Shown here: one piece after another, positions 29,912 to 38,638 of the stretch
How positions within the stretch are numbered: the stretch's first letter is position 1
Layout of the letters: the number at the start of each line of letters is the position of its first letter
Assembly (NCBI GenBank): GCA_902593125.1
Contig: CACJGU010000003.1
Span: forward strand, 1 to 46,904
Direction of reading: 5' to 3'
Origin: an uncultured Alphaproteobacteria bacterium
GTDB taxonomy: Bacteria > Pseudomonadota > Alphaproteobacteria > HIMB59 > GCA-002718135
Length of the DNA stretch: 46,904 nt
The notes under the pieces: model-generated
What the model was told of the DNA's origin: nothing
What the model saw: only the letters and a program-made list of their open reading frames with translations
The model's database searches: none
Position numbers and translations under genes: made by a program

Positions 29912-31171
29912 TCAAGAGTTATTAGCCATAATTTTTTGGGTATTTCCCTTACTTGAGTAAATTAATATTGGTTCACTTTTTTTAGAAACTACATCTTTAT
30001 TGATAACTACTTTATCTAAGTCTTTAATGTCAGGTATAGAAAACATTAGTTCTATTAATGTACCTTCGATGATTGACCTTAAACCTCTTGCACCTGTATT
30101 TTGCTTAATAGCTAACATTGCTATTTGAATTAAAGCATCATTTTTAAACTCAAGATTTACATTATCCATTTTAAATAATGATTGAAACTGTTTTACTAGT
30201 GCATTTTTGGGTTTTGTCATTATTTCAACCAACATATCTTTATTTAACTCATTTAATGTGGTTACTATAGGAAGCCTGCCAATAAATTCTGGTATCATAC
30301 CAAATTTTAGTAAATCTTTGTTTTCAAGTTTTTTTAGAGATTCATCTAATACTTTAGTTTGATTATTTATATTAGAGTTAAATCCAATTGATGATCCCTT
30401 AATCCTAGAGTTAATAATTTCTTCCAATCCAGAAAATGCTCCTCCACAAATAAACAATATATTAGAAGTATCAACTTGTAAAAATTCTTGCTGAGGATGC
30501 TTTCTTCCACCTTGAGGTGGAACACTGGCAATAGTTCCTTCCATTATTTTTAAGAGAGCTTGTTGAACACCTTCACCCGAAACATCTCGAGTTATGGAGG
30601 GGTTATCACTTTTTCTTCCAATTTTATCTATTTCATCAATATAGACTATGCCCTTCTGAGCTCTTTCAACATTATAATCTGAAGCTTGTAGTAGTTTTAA
30701 TATAATATTTTCTACATCTTCACCAACATAACCTGCTTCAGTCAAGCTTGTGGCATCTGCAACAGTAAAAGGAACATCTAAAATTTTAGCTAATGTTTGT
30801 GCAAGTAGTGTTTTACCTGTACCAGTTGGGCCAACCAATAATATATTTGATTTAGAAATTTCAACACTATCATAATCAATATTTTGGAGCCTTTTGTAAT
30901 GATTATATACTGCAACGGATAGTATTTTTTTTGCTTTATCTTGACCTATTACATAATCATTTAAAAATTTATTTATCTCAGAAGGTTTTGGAATATCTTT
31001 TTTAACTTTATTGTTATTATTTTTATTATCCTCTTTTATGATATCCATGCATAATTCAACGCATTCATCACAAACAAAAACTGTTGGGCCAGCTATTAGT
31101 TTTTTAACTTCTTTTTGATTCTTGCCGCAAAAAGAGCAAAATAATGAATCTTTATCATTTTTCTTTGTCAT
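29912..31171 (-). CDS. clpX: ClpX ATPase subunit
   Basis: AAA+ unfoldase that feeds ClpP. The 419-residue product has the zinc-binding N-domain (Cys12, Cys15, Cys34, Cys37), Walker A GPTGTGKT near 118, Walker [11 protein letters not shown], and the pore loop GYVGEDVE. A Shine-Dalgarno AGGAAAA precedes the ATG. It overlaps clpP by 17 bases, so the pair is made from one message. The length is that of the family (about 420). Confidence 0.97.
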   Translation of the reverse strand: MTKKNDKDSLFCSFCGKNQKEVKKLIAGPTVFVCDECVELCMDIIKEDNKNNNNKVKKDIPKPSEINKFLNDYVIGQDKAKKILSVAVYNHYKRLQNIDYDSVEISKSNILLVGPTGTGKTLLAQTLAKILDVPFTVADATSLTEAGYVGEDVENIILKLLQASDYNVERAQKGIVYIDEIDKIGRKSDNPSITRDVSGEGVQQALLKIMEGTIASVPPQGGRKHPQQEFLQVDTSNILFICGGAFSGLEEIINSRIKGSSIGFNSNINNQTKVLDESLKKLENKDLLKFGMIPEFIGRLPIVTTLNELNKDMLVEIMTKPKNALVKQFQSLFKMDNVNLEFKNDALIQIAMLAIKQNTGARGLRSIIEGTLIELMFSIPDIKDLDKVVINKDVVSKKSEPILIYSSKGNTQKIMANNS

Positions 31172-31781
31172 TTTTCCTATTCTCTATAATTTTATCTATT
31201 AAACCAAACTTTATAGCTTCATCAGCAGAAAAATACTTATCTCTTTCCATGATTGATGAAATCTCAGTAATTTTTTTTCCAGTATGTTTTGAATAAATTT
31301 CGTTTAATCGTTGTTTGGTATTCTTAATCTCTGCTGTCTGAATTTCAATATCAGTTACTTGTCCTTGATATCCTCCACTTGGCTGATGAACCATAATCCT
31401 CGAATTTGGTAAAGAAAATCTCATGTCTTTTTCACCTGCTGTTAAAAGTAATGATCCTGCTGATGCTGCTTGCCCAATACATATGGTCATAATTTTTGAG
31501 GAAACATATTGCATTGTGTCATATATTGCTAGACCTGACCAAACAATACCACCAGGTGAATTTATATAAAATGAAATTTCTTTTTTAGGATTTTCAGATT
31601 CTAAGAATAATATTTGGGCACATATTAAACTTGCAATATTATCATCAATAGGACCTGTAAGAAAAATTATTCTTTCTTTTAATAGTCTAGAATAAATATC
31701 ATATGCTCTTTCACCTCTAGATGATTGTTCTACCACCATAGGTATTAGATTGTTACTTAGGTTATCTAATGGATCTTTCAT
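31155..31781 (-). CDS. clpP: ClpP protease subunit
   Basis: Serine protease that forms the double-heptameric chamber with ClpX (and ClpA). The 208-residue product shows the triad Ser107 (QAASAGS), His132 (MVHQPSGG) and Asp181 ([12 protein letters not shown]), with spacing identical to E. coli ClpP (97/122/171). The N-terminal part has [20 protein letters not shown]. The ATG overlaps the tig stop by one base. Confidence 0.97.
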   Translation of the reverse strand: MKDPLDNLSNNLIPMVVEQSSRGERAYDIYSRLLKERIIFLTGPIDDNIASLICAQILFLESENPKKEISFYINSPGGIVWSGLAIYDTMQYVSSKIMTICIGQAASAGSLLLTAGEKDMRFSLPNSRIMVHQPSGGYQGQVTDIEIQTAEIKNTKQRLNEIYSKHTGKKITEISSIMERDKYFSADEAIKFGLIDKIIENRKNDKEK

Positions 31782-33130
31782 TATATATTCTCTTTCTTAA
31801 TATTAAATGTTTCTTCTTCAAGCTTTTTATATTGTTCATCATTAATACTTTTTTTTGACAAGTTAGCCATAGAACTAATGCTATCAATAATCTTTTGCTC
31901 TAGAATTGGTCCTCTTATAGATTCGACGCTAGTTGGATTTTTTTTAAGATATTCCATAATCTGTTTTTCTTGACCAGGATATTGACTCGAGTATTGCATT
32001 ATACCTTGACTTAACTCTTGTTCAGATACTGTAATTTTTTGTTCATTAGCTATATGTTGCAAAAGCACACCCAACTTAACTCTTCTTTCTGAAATTTTTT
32101 TATATCTTTTCCTTAATTCTTGCTCAGATAAAGCTTTATCATCTTTATCTAGATTTCCATTTTTTTTTGCGTCTTCCAATCTTTGCCATATTTCATTAAA
32201 GTCTTCTTCAAGAACACCCTCAGGTAAATCAAAATTATATTGCTCATTTAGCAGATCCATTAATTGTTTTTTTTCAATTTGTTTAATGCCCTGATTATAC
32301 TGTTGACTTGAATTTTCTTTTAATAACTTTTTTAAGTCATCCTCACTTTTAAAACCATTTTTTTCTAAATACTCTTTATTTATCTCAAACTTTACTTTTT
32401 CTTCGATCGAAACTACTTCTATTTCATAATCTATTTTGTTTAATTTTTCATTCTGAAGTAATTTCGATAGATCAAAAGTTATATTTTTCTTATCGCCTTC
32501 TTTTAATTTAGATATTAGTTGTTTATTAATACCCGGTAATAGTTCTTGCTCTAAGCCAGTATCAATAGGCATATTTGTTTGAGACCTTAGGTACTCTGGT
32601 ATAGTTTCGTTTGTAGTTTTAAAATTAATTAAGACTCTGTCATCTTTTAAAATTTTTCGATTATTTTCAATTTTTTTAAAACTTTTTTGACTATCAATAA
32701 ATTTTTTGTATTGATCATCTAAATTTTTTTTTGATAAATTTATTTCATATTTATTTAATTTGATTTCTTTAAAATCTTTCAGTTTAATTTCGGGCTGTAA
32801 ATCAATTTTAATCTCAATTTGAGTAGGTTTGTTTTTCTCAAATTGTTTTAAATCAATTTTTGGTTGTCTAAATAAATTTAATTTTTTTTCTTTTATTAAA
32901 TCATTAGTTTTTGAACTTACAACATTTTGTATTACTTCATTTAAGACACTATCTTCATATTTTTTCTTAACAATACTTAACGGTGCTTTTCCTTTTCTGA
33001 ACCCGGGAATTGAAACTGTGGGAATGAGATTATTTATTTTTTCATTAATTTCTTTATCAATGTCTTCAAATGGTATTTCAAGAGAATATTCTTTGTAAAG
33101 TTTTTTTGATTTTATTTCTTTTATATTCAT
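31781..33130 (-). CDS. tig: Trigger factor
   Basis: Ribosome-bound chaperone and peptidyl-prolyl isomerase. The 449-residue protein has the ribosome-binding loop GFRKGKAP at 43-50 (F44, R45, K46 as in E. coli), an FKBP-like middle domain (about 160-245) and a long helical C-terminal domain. The lysine-rich composition is like the neighbours. The ATG lies 22 bases after the 3' CCA of tRNA-Leu with only a weak GGAT upstream, so the tig message may begin at the tRNA processing site. Confidence 0.94.
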   Translation of the reverse strand: MNIKEIKSKKLYKEYSLEIPFEDIDKEINEKINNLIPTVSIPGFRKGKAPLSIVKKKYEDSVLNEVIQNVVSSKTNDLIKEKKLNLFRQPKIDLKQFEKNKPTQIEIKIDLQPEIKLKDFKEIKLNKYEINLSKKNLDDQYKKFIDSQKSFKKIENNRKILKDDRVLINFKTTNETIPEYLRSQTNMPIDTGLEQELLPGINKQLISKLKEGDKKNITFDLSKLLQNEKLNKIDYEIEVVSIEEKVKFEINKEYLEKNGFKSEDDLKKLLKENSSQQYNQGIKQIEKKQLMDLLNEQYNFDLPEGVLEEDFNEIWQRLEDAKKNGNLDKDDKALSEQELRKRYKKISERRVKLGVLLQHIANEQKITVSEQELSQGIMQYSSQYPGQEKQIMEYLKKNPTSVESIRGPILEQKIIDSISSMANLSKKSINDEQYKKLEEETFNIKKENI

Positions 33131-33152
33131 AGTTAAATATCCAATAATGAAA

Positions 33153-33237
33153 TGGTAGGCCGGAAAGGACTTGAACCTTCACACCTCGCGGCACTAGAAC
33201 CTAAATCTAGCGTGTCTACCAATTCCACCACCGGCCC
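33153..33237 (-). tRNA. tRNA-Leu (TAG)
   Basis: Class II tRNA on the minus strand, 85 nt with encoded CCA. The acceptor stem is GGGCCGG/CCGGCCT with one G-U pair. The anticodon arm CTAGA-TTTAGGT-TCTAG gives TAG. A long variable arm (TGCCGCGAGGTGTG) and T-loop TTCAAGT are present. Confidence 0.96.
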
Positions 33238-33314
33238 AATTACAGAAACGCTTTTATGTAGTTTGAGCTAAAAAACAATAGAGAATATAAATATAAAAAT
33301 AATATTTAAAAAAA

Positions 33315-33392
33315 TGGGGCGAACGATGGGATTCGAACCCACGACATCAGGCACCACAAGTCTGCGCTCTAACCAACTGAGCTACGTTCGCC
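33315..33392 (-). tRNA. tRNA-His (GTG)
   Basis: Minus-strand cloverleaf with encoded CCA and the encoded extra G(-1) opposite C73 that marks tRNA-His. The acceptor GCGAACG/CGTTCGC is perfect. The anticodon arm CAGAC-TTGTGGT-GCCTG gives GTG but has an A30-C40 mismatch. A run of T follows the 3' end. Confidence 0.94.
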
Positions 33393-33394
33393 AT

Positions 33395-33404
33395 ATTATA
33401 TAAT
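33395..33404. promoter_or_regulatory. Palindromic ATTATATAAT, possible divergent -10
   Basis: A perfect 10-bp palindrome lies between tRNA-His (minus) and the aminotransferase gene (plus). Read either way it contains a TATAAT or TATTAT -10 sequence. No convincing -35 was found on either side. The site is a guess in AT-rich DNA. Confidence 0.3.
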
Positions 33405-33446
33405 AAAAAGTTTTTATTTTTTTTATTATTTCGCTATATCAAATAT

Positions 33447-34604
33447 ATGGAACTTTCAAAAAGAATATTTGATCTAGAAACAGAAACTGCCTTTGCTGTT
33501 CTAGCAAAAGCTAATAAATTGATATCTCAAGGTAGAGATATAATTAATCTAGGTATTGGGCAGCCTGATTTTCCAACACCAATAAACATACAAGAAGCTG
33601 CAATTAGAGCAATAAAGGATGGTAAACATGGATATACACCATCTAATGGAATACCTGAATTACGTGAAGCAGTTGCTGAAAAAATATTTAATGATTACAA
33701 TGCTAATGTTAGTCCAGAAAACATTTTGATTACACCTGGTGGTAAACCAGTAATTTTTATATCAGCCTTAATATTTGGTGGAGAAAGTAAAGAAATTATT
33801 TATCCTGACCCCGGTTTTCCAATCTATAGATCAATGATTAAATTTAGTGGCGCTAAACCTGTTCCACTAAATTTAGAAGAAGAAGACAATTTTGAAATAA
33901 ATTTGGATAAATTAAAAAAAATTATTAATGATAAAACAAGTTTAATAATAATTAATAATCCAAATAATCCAACTGGTTCATTTATGAAAAAAGATAAAAT
34001 TGATGAGCTAGTAAAAATTTTAGAAGAATTTCCACAGACATATATATTAAGTGATGAGATTTATAGTAAGATAATCTTTGATAATTTAATGATGCCTTCT
34101 TTACTAAACTACAAAAAATTATTTGATAGACTTATTGTTCTAGATGGTTGGAGTAAAACCTATTGTATGACTGGTTGGAGATTAGGTTACAGTATTTGGC
34201 CAAGTAAAATAATTGAGCATGCTAACAAACTTTGTGTAAACAATCATTCATGTCCAACTTCTATTTCTCAATATGCCGGACTGGAGGCAATCAAGGGTCC
34301 GCAAATTGAATTAAAAAAAATAGTTTTAGAATTTCAAAAGCGTAAAGAATTTCTTCATCATAAAATCAATAAGTTGGACAAAATATCATGTTTTAATCCT
34401 GGTGGAGCTTTTTATGCCTTTCCAAATATTTCTAAAACTGGTTTAAGTGGAGAGGAGTTTTGTAGTTTAGCTCTCGAAGATAAAGGTGTAGCGTTAGTCC
34501 CTGGAACAAGTTTTGGAAACAAAGCAAATGAATTTGTAAGAATTAGCTTTGCAAATTCTCTAGAAAATATAGATGAAGCTATTAAAAGGATATCAACAAT
34601 ATGA
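33447..34604 (+). CDS. Class I/II pyridoxal-phosphate aminotransferase
   Basis: Fold-type I aminotransferase, 385 residues, starting MELSKRIFDLETETAFAVLAKA. Seen are LGIGQPDFPTP, KHGYTPSNGIPELREAVA, NNPNNPTGS (about 170), SDEIYSKI and the PLP lysine Lys237 in DGWSKTYCMTGWRLGY, and an Arg for the substrate carboxylate near the end (FVRISFANS). It resembles aspartate/aromatic or alanine aminotransferases (AspC/AatA group). The exact substrate cannot be read from sequence. Its stop overlaps the glnB ATG (ATGA), which links it with nitrogen metabolism. Confidence 0.9.
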   Translation: MELSKRIFDLETETAFAVLAKANKLISQGRDIINLGIGQPDFPTPINIQEAAIRAIKDGKHGYTPSNGIPELREAVAEKIFNDYNANVSPENILITPGGKPVIFISALIFGGESKEIIYPDPGFPIYRSMIKFSGAKPVPLNLEEEDNFEINLDKLKKIINDKTSLIIINNPNNPTGSFMKKDKIDELVKILEEFPQTYILSDEIYSKIIFDNLMMPSLLNYKKLFDRLIVLDGWSKTYCMTGWRLGYSIWPSKIIEHANKLCVNNHSCPTSISQYAGLEAIKGPQIELKKIVLEFQKRKEFLHHKINKLDKISCFNPGGAFYAFPNISKTGLSGEEFCSLALEDKGVALVPGTSFGNKANEFVRISFANSLENIDEAIKRISTI

Positions 34605-34942
34605 AAAAGATTGAAGCAATAATAAAGCCATTTAAATTATCTAGTGTGAAAGATTCACTTCATGAGTTAGGTATTTCTGGAATGACTGTAAATGATGTAA
34701 AGGGTTTTGGCAGACAAAGAGGTTCAACAGGTGGAATTGACAATGATGATAGTTTTGATGACGAATTTTTAGCGAAAATGAAATTAGAAGTAATAGTTGA
34801 AGATAAACAAGTTGAAAATGTAATTGAAGCTATAAAAAGTACCGCATATTCTGGGAAAATTGGTGATGGCAAAATTTTTGTATCAAATATTGAGCAAGTT
34901 ATAAGGATTAGGACAGGAGAAAAAGACAGTGAGGCTGTCTAA
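34601..34942 (+). CDS. glnB: Nitrogen regulatory protein P-II, altered T-loop
   Basis: Trimeric P-II signal protein, 113 residues, one more than E. coli GlnB. It keeps MKKIEAIIKPFKL, the Gln39-containing GFGRQRG loop, the B-loop TAYSGKIGDGKIFV (Lys90 region) and the VIRIRTGE C-loop, so ATP and 2-oxoglutarate binding should survive. The T-loop (about 42-58) reads STGGIDNDDSFDDEFLAKM. Tyr46 and Tyr51 of E. coli are Ile and Ser here, and the loop is strongly acidic with no Tyr. GlnD-type uridylylation at position 51 is therefore impossible. It overlaps the aminotransferase gene and precedes glnA by 243 bases. Confidence 0.93.
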   Translation: MKKIEAIIKPFKLSSVKDSLHELGISGMTVNDVKGFGRQRGSTGGIDNDDSFDDEFLAKMKLEVIVEDKQVENVIEAIKSTAYSGKIGDGKIFVSNIEQVIRIRTGEKDSEAV

Positions 34943-34948
34943 TTTTAC

Positions 34949-34985
34949 TTTACTTTTTACAAAATAGCAGTAATTAAGCCATAAT
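34949..34985 (+). promoter_or_regulatory. Candidate glnA promoters
   Basis: Two overlapping candidates are seen. TTTACA (34956-34961) with CATAAT (34980-34985) at 18 bases matches consensus at 5 of 6 in each half, but would start transcription near 34992, inside the first riboswitch. TTTACT (34949-34954) with TAATTA (34971-34976) at 16 bases is weaker but would start just ahead of it. Confidence 0.4.
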
Positions 34986-35034
34986 CGTTCAACTCATAGT
35001 GAGTCGGAAGTAGGTACTTGTACCGAAGGAACGC
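34986..35034 (+). ncRNA. Glutamine riboswitch (glnA RNA), first aptamer
   Basis: Complete glnA-RNA (glutamine-I) aptamer. P1 CGTTC pairs with GAACG. P2 is ACTCA-TAG-TGAGT. The conserved CGGAAGTA joins P2 to P3, which is GGTA-CTTG-TACC, and the conserved GAAGGAACGC closes it. The class binds free L-glutamine. It is followed 17 bases later by a second copy and then by glnA. Confidence 0.93.
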
Positions 35035-35051
35035 ATGCAAAAGTTATAAAT

Positions 35052-35103
35052 CGTTCAATCTAATGTTGATTAGATCGGAAGTAAGCTCCAGCTGAAGGAA
35101 CGC
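35052..35103 (+). ncRNA. Glutamine riboswitch (glnA RNA), second aptamer
   Basis: Second complete aptamer. P1 is CGTTC/GAACG. P2 is ATCTAAT-GTTG-ATTAGAT (7 bp, longer than in the first copy). The core CGGAAGTA is identical, P3 is AGC-TCCA-GCT, and the tail is GAAGGAACGC. The core is identical to copy one while the P2 and P3 sequences differ with pairing kept, which is covariation in favour of a real RNA. The P3 loop contains CTCC, complementary to the glnA Shine-Dalgarno GGAG. Confidence 0.93.
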
Positions 35104-35138
35104 GCATAATGCAGATTTCATAACTAGAGCATGATTTA

Positions 35139-35168
35139 ACCGGGTAAACTGGTGAAGTTGCCCTTTTG
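35139..35168 (+). promoter_or_regulatory. Possible riboswitch expression platform
   Basis: Two hairpins share bases here. ACCGG-GTAAA-CTGGT (35139-35153) and GGGTAA...TTGCCC (35142-35163, with an inner CT/AG and a bulged A) cannot form together. The second is followed by TTTTG and looks like a short intrinsic terminator, ending about 10 bases before the glnA ribosome binding site. Its control by the aptamers is inferred. Confidence 0.4.
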
Positions 35169-35185
35169 TTGAATAGGAGATAGAT

Positions 35186-36616
35186 ATGAAATTGAAAAGC
35201 TCTACACCAAAAGACTTGATGTCTGAAATTAAAAATATGGACATCAAAATGGTTGATTTGAGATTTACTGATATTCCAGGAACAACTCAACACTTTACAA
35301 TTCCAATTAAATTTTTAGATGAAGATATATTTTCAGATGGTCTTGGCTTTGATGGATCATCAGTAAGAGGTTTTCAAGAAATTCAGGACAGTGATATGAT
35401 AGTTTTACCAGATGCACAAACTGCATACATTGATCCATTCTTTTCTGAAAAAACCCTTGCTTTACATTGTAATATTAAAGATCCAGTTACTTTGGTTGAT
35501 TATAGCCGTGATCCAAGAAATATAGCTAAAAAAGCAGAAGCATATTTAAAATCCTCAGGAATTGGTGATACCGCATTTTTTGGCCCTGAAGCAGAGTTCT
35601 TTGTATTCAATAATGTACAGTTTGATTCTGGTTCAAACTTTGCATTTCATGAAGTTGACTCAACCGAAGGAACTTGGAATAGTGGTACAGATGAAAATCC
35701 AAATTTAGGTCACAAACCTCGTCATAAAGAGGGATATTTTCCTCTTCCCCCAGTTGATACACTTCAAGACGTAAGAACTGAAATGGTTATGACTATGCAA
35801 GATATTGGTCTTACAGTCGAAGCTCACCATCATGAAGTAGCTACAGGTGGTCAATGTGAGATAGACTTAGAATTCTCACCATTGCTTAAAATGGCAGATG
35901 ACATGATGAAATATAAATATGTAGTTAAAAATGTTGCAAAGCAACATGGAATGACAGCAACATTTATGCCAAAACCTCTTTTTGAAGATAATGGATCAGG
36001 TATGCACGTTCATCAAAGTGTTTGGAAAGATGGTGATACGCTTATGTACAAAGAAGGTAACTATGCCAACTTAAGTGATTTAGCTCTTAATTATATTGGA
36101 GGAATACTTAAACATGCGCCTGCACTATTAGCTTTTTGTGCTCCTACTACCAATTCTTATAAAAGATTGGTTCCAGGCTTTGAGGCCCCAGTGAACATTG
36201 TTTACTCTCAAAGAAATAGAACAGCTTCTGTAAGAATTCCTGCTTATTCTCAAAGCCCTAAATCAAAAAGAATGGAATTTAGATGCCCCGATCCAAGTGC
36301 AAACCCATACTTAGCATTCTCAGCAATGTTAATGGCAGGATTAGACGGAATTAAAAATAAAATTGATCCCGGTGATCCAACGGATATAAATCTCTACGCT
36401 GCTAGTGATGAGGTTTTATCGAAAATTCAATCCACGCCTGGATCGCTAGCTGAATCTCTTGAAGCTCTTGAAAAAGATCATGCATTTTTATTAGAGGGTG
36501 ATGTATTTACTAAAGATGTAATTGAAACATACATCAGCTATAAAAAAGAGAGTGAGGTTGATCCTATTAATATTAGACCTCATCCACACGAGTTCAAACT
36601 TTACTACGACGTGTAA
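35186..36616 (+). CDS. glnA: Glutamine synthetase, type I
   Basis: Makes glutamine from glutamate, ammonia and ATP, the entry point of ammonium assimilation. The 476-residue protein has the beta-grasp N-terminus ([14 protein letters not shown]), the DGSSVRGF loop, the metal-binding [11 protein letters not shown] and [10 protein letters not shown], the ATP-site [21 protein letters not shown], and [11 protein letters not shown]. Tyr404 in [10 protein letters not shown] corresponds to the adenylylated Tyr397 of E. coli, so GlnE control remains possible. A Shine-Dalgarno AGGAG lies 7 bases before the ATG. It stands alone between the tandem riboswitches and a strong terminator. Confidence 0.98.
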   Translation: MKLKSSTPKDLMSEIKNMDIKMVDLRFTDIPGTTQHFTIPIKFLDEDIFSDGLGFDGSSVRGFQEIQDSDMIVLPDAQTAYIDPFFSEKTLALHCNIKDPVTLVDYSRDPRNIAKKAEAYLKSSGIGDTAFFGPEAEFFVFNNVQFDSGSNFAFHEVDSTEGTWNSGTDENPNLGHKPRHKEGYFPLPPVDTLQDVRTEMVMTMQDIGLTVEAHHHEVATGGQCEIDLEFSPLLKMADDMMKYKYVVKNVAKQHGMTATFMPKPLFEDNGSGMHVHQSVWKDGDTLMYKEGNYANLSDLALNYIGGILKHAPALLAFCAPTTNSYKRLVPGFEAPVNIVYSQRNRTASVRIPAYSQSPKSKRMEFRCPDPSANPYLAFSAMLMAGLDGIKNKIDPGDPTDINLYAASDEVLSKIQSTPGSLAESLEALEKDHAFLLEGDVFTKDVIETYISYKKESEVDPINIRPHPHEFKLYYDV

Positions 36617-36636
36617 ATAATACTTATTTCTTATAA

Positions 36637-36664
36637 AGAAAACCGCCTTAGGGCGGTTTTTTTT
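36637..36664 (+). terminator. glnA intrinsic terminator
   Basis: Hairpin AACCGCC-TTAG-GGCGGTT (36641-36658), flanked by A on the left and followed by a run of T to 36664. This is the GC-richest hairpin near glnA and a textbook Rho-independent terminator. It closes the glnA transcript. Confidence 0.93.
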
Positions 36665-36700
36665 ATATTTTTAGAACAACACTTTTGATAAGAAATATTA

Positions 36701-38635
36701 GTGCCAAAAAAATCTACTTATGATGCGAAAGATATAGAAGTACTTGAGGGTCTTGAACCTGTTCGCAAAAGACCAGGAATGTACATTGGAAGCACAAACC
36801 AAGATGGGCTTCATCATTTAGTTAATGAGGTATTGGATAATAGTATAGATGAAGTTTTAGCTGGCCACGCGACTGATATAAGTTTTCATTATAAAAAAGA
36901 TGGTTCAATAAAAATAAAAGATAATGGAAGAGGTATTCCTATTGATTTTCATCCAAAATACAAAAATAAAAGAGCACTAGAGGTAGTCTTAACAACACTT
37001 CACGCTGGTGGAAAATTTAACGGCAATGCATACAAAACTTCAGGTGGCTTACATGGAGTTGGTATTTCTGTTGTTAATGCACTAAGCTCTTTATTAAAAG
37101 TTCAGGTATTTAAAGATGGTAAAGTATATAAGCAGGATTATTCAAAAGGTAAAATTAAAACAAAAATTAAAGCTGAGAAGTGTAACAAGAAACTGAAAGG
37201 TACTGAAATTTCTTTTGTGCCAGATGAAACTATATTTGAAGATACAAAATTTGTTCCAAAAAAATTATATAATTTTATAAACATGAAATCGGTATTAGTT
37301 GGTGGCACGACTATCAACTTTGAAATAGATAAGGAACTAATTAAAGATAATACACCAAATAAAAAAAGCTTTTTTTACAAGAAAGGAATTGAAGATTATT
37401 TTGAACTTGAATATGCAAAAAATACTAAATTATTTGAAAAAAAATTTTTATTAAAATCTAAAATTAAAGAAAATGAGAATTTTGAGACATTAATATTATT
37501 TAATTCAAATGAAAATTCAAGTTTAATGTCTTACTGTAATACAATTGAAACACCAGATGGTGGTTCACATGAAATTGGTATTCGTAATGGGATTTTAAAA
37601 GCTGTAAAGCTTTATGGTCAAAAAAATCAATTTTCAAAAATAAATAATATCAATCATAGTGATATCTTTGATTACTCTAATGTTATTATTTCTATCTTTA
37701 TTAATGATCCAAGTTTTGAGGGTCAAACTAAAAAAAGAATAATAATGCCTAATTTACAAAAAGAAATTGAAACTAAAACACAACAAGAATTTTTACTATG
37801 GTTAAATGCTAATAAAAAAAATTCAAAAATACTTTTAGAAATTTTAATTGAAAGAGCGCTTCAAAGAACTGATCTATCAAAAATCAAAGAGTTAGATAGA
37901 AAGAGTATCAAAGAGAGAAACAGACTGCCCGGCAAACTAGTAGATTGTTCTAGTAAAACAATAAAAGGGTCAGAAATTTTCATTGTTGAGGGTGATAGCG
38001 CTGGTGGATCAGCAAAACAAGCAAGAAATAGAGAATTTCAAGCAATACTACCTTTAAGAGGAAAAATTTTAAACGTTTACAGTGTTGGATTATCAAAAAT
38101 TGCTGACAATAATGAAATACAAAATCTTATTCAATCTTTAGGATGTGGTATTGGTAAAAATTTTGATATTTCAAAACTTCGTTATGAAAAAATTATTTTG
38201 ATGACTGATGCTGATGTAGATGGCTCACATATTGCAACACTGCTAATTACTTTTTTCTACAAATATATGAAGCAATTGATAGATGAAAATAAACTTTTTT
38301 TAGCTATGCCTCCTCTATTTAAGATTTATGATAAGAATAAATCTTTTTATGCATTTGATGAAAAAGAAAAGGACAAAATCATAAAAAAAGAATTTAAAAC
38401 AGACAATTTAAATATAACAAGATTTAAAGGCTTAGGAGAAATGCCAGCAAATCAATTAAAAGAGACTACAATGGATCAAACTAAAAGAAATTTAATTTCA
38501 ATTAATACTGAACTAGCAAAAAAAGATTTAAAAACAACTGAAAAGCTATTTGAAACATTGATGGGAAAACAGGCTGAGTTACGTTTTAAATTTATTCAAA
38601 ATAATGCTAACTTTATTAAAAATTTAGATATCTAA
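36701..38635 (+). CDS. parE: DNA topoisomerase IV subunit B
   Basis: ATPase subunit of topoisomerase IV, which unlinks daughter chromosomes. The 644-residue protein has the GHKL ATPase motifs ENEVLDNS-like EVLDNSIDE (43-51) and DNGRGIP (74-80), GGLHGVGISVVNALS, and the TOPRIM domain with EGDSAGGSAKQ near 429 and DADVDGSHI near 503. HIATLL after the DxD and the LRGKILNV form favour ParE over GyrB; the length and missing C-terminal insert do not separate the two alone. The start is GTG. The stop is three bases from glpK. Confidence 0.88.
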   Translation: MPKKSTYDAKDIEVLEGLEPVRKRPGMYIGSTNQDGLHHLVNEVLDNSIDEVLAGHATDISFHYKKDGSIKIKDNGRGIPIDFHPKYKNKRALEVVLTTLHAGGKFNGNAYKTSGGLHGVGISVVNALSSLLKVQVFKDGKVYKQDYSKGKIKTKIKAEKCNKKLKGTEISFVPDETIFEDTKFVPKKLYNFINMKSVLVGGTTINFEIDKELIKDNTPNKKSFFYKKGIEDYFELEYAKNTKLFEKKFLLKSKIKENENFETLILFNSNENSSLMSYCNTIETPDGGSHEIGIRNGILKAVKLYGQKNQFSKINNINHSDIFDYSNVIISIFINDPSFEGQTKKRIIMPNLQKEIETKTQQEFLLWLNANKKNSKILLEILIERALQRTDLSKIKELDRKSIKERNRLPGKLVDCSSKTIKGSEIFIVEGDSAGGSAKQARNREFQAILPLRGKILNVYSVGLSKIADNNEIQNLIQSLGCGIGKNFDISKLRYEKIILMTDADVDGSHIATLLITFFYKYMKQLIDENKLFLAMPPLFKIYDKNKSFYAFDEKEKDKIIKKEFKTDNLNITRFKGLGEMPANQLKETTMDQTKRNLISINTELAKKDLKTTEKLFETLMGKQAELRFKFIQNNANFIKNLDI

Positions 38636-38638
38636 ATT

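Noticed and set aside
34925-34950. Hairpin GACAG-TGAGG-CTGTC at the glnB end as a terminator
   Set aside because: Only 5-6 bp, partly inside the coding region, with an interrupted T-run; too weak to call.
35044-35293. Two minus-strand frames over the riboswitch and glnA start
   Set aside because: They run antisense to structured RNA and glnA and show no protein motif.
36701-38635. gyrB as identity for the type II topoisomerase B subunit
   Set aside because: HIATLL and the LRGKILNV form around the TOPRIM motifs favour ParE; GyrB usually has HIRTLL. Kept as parE with reduced confidence.
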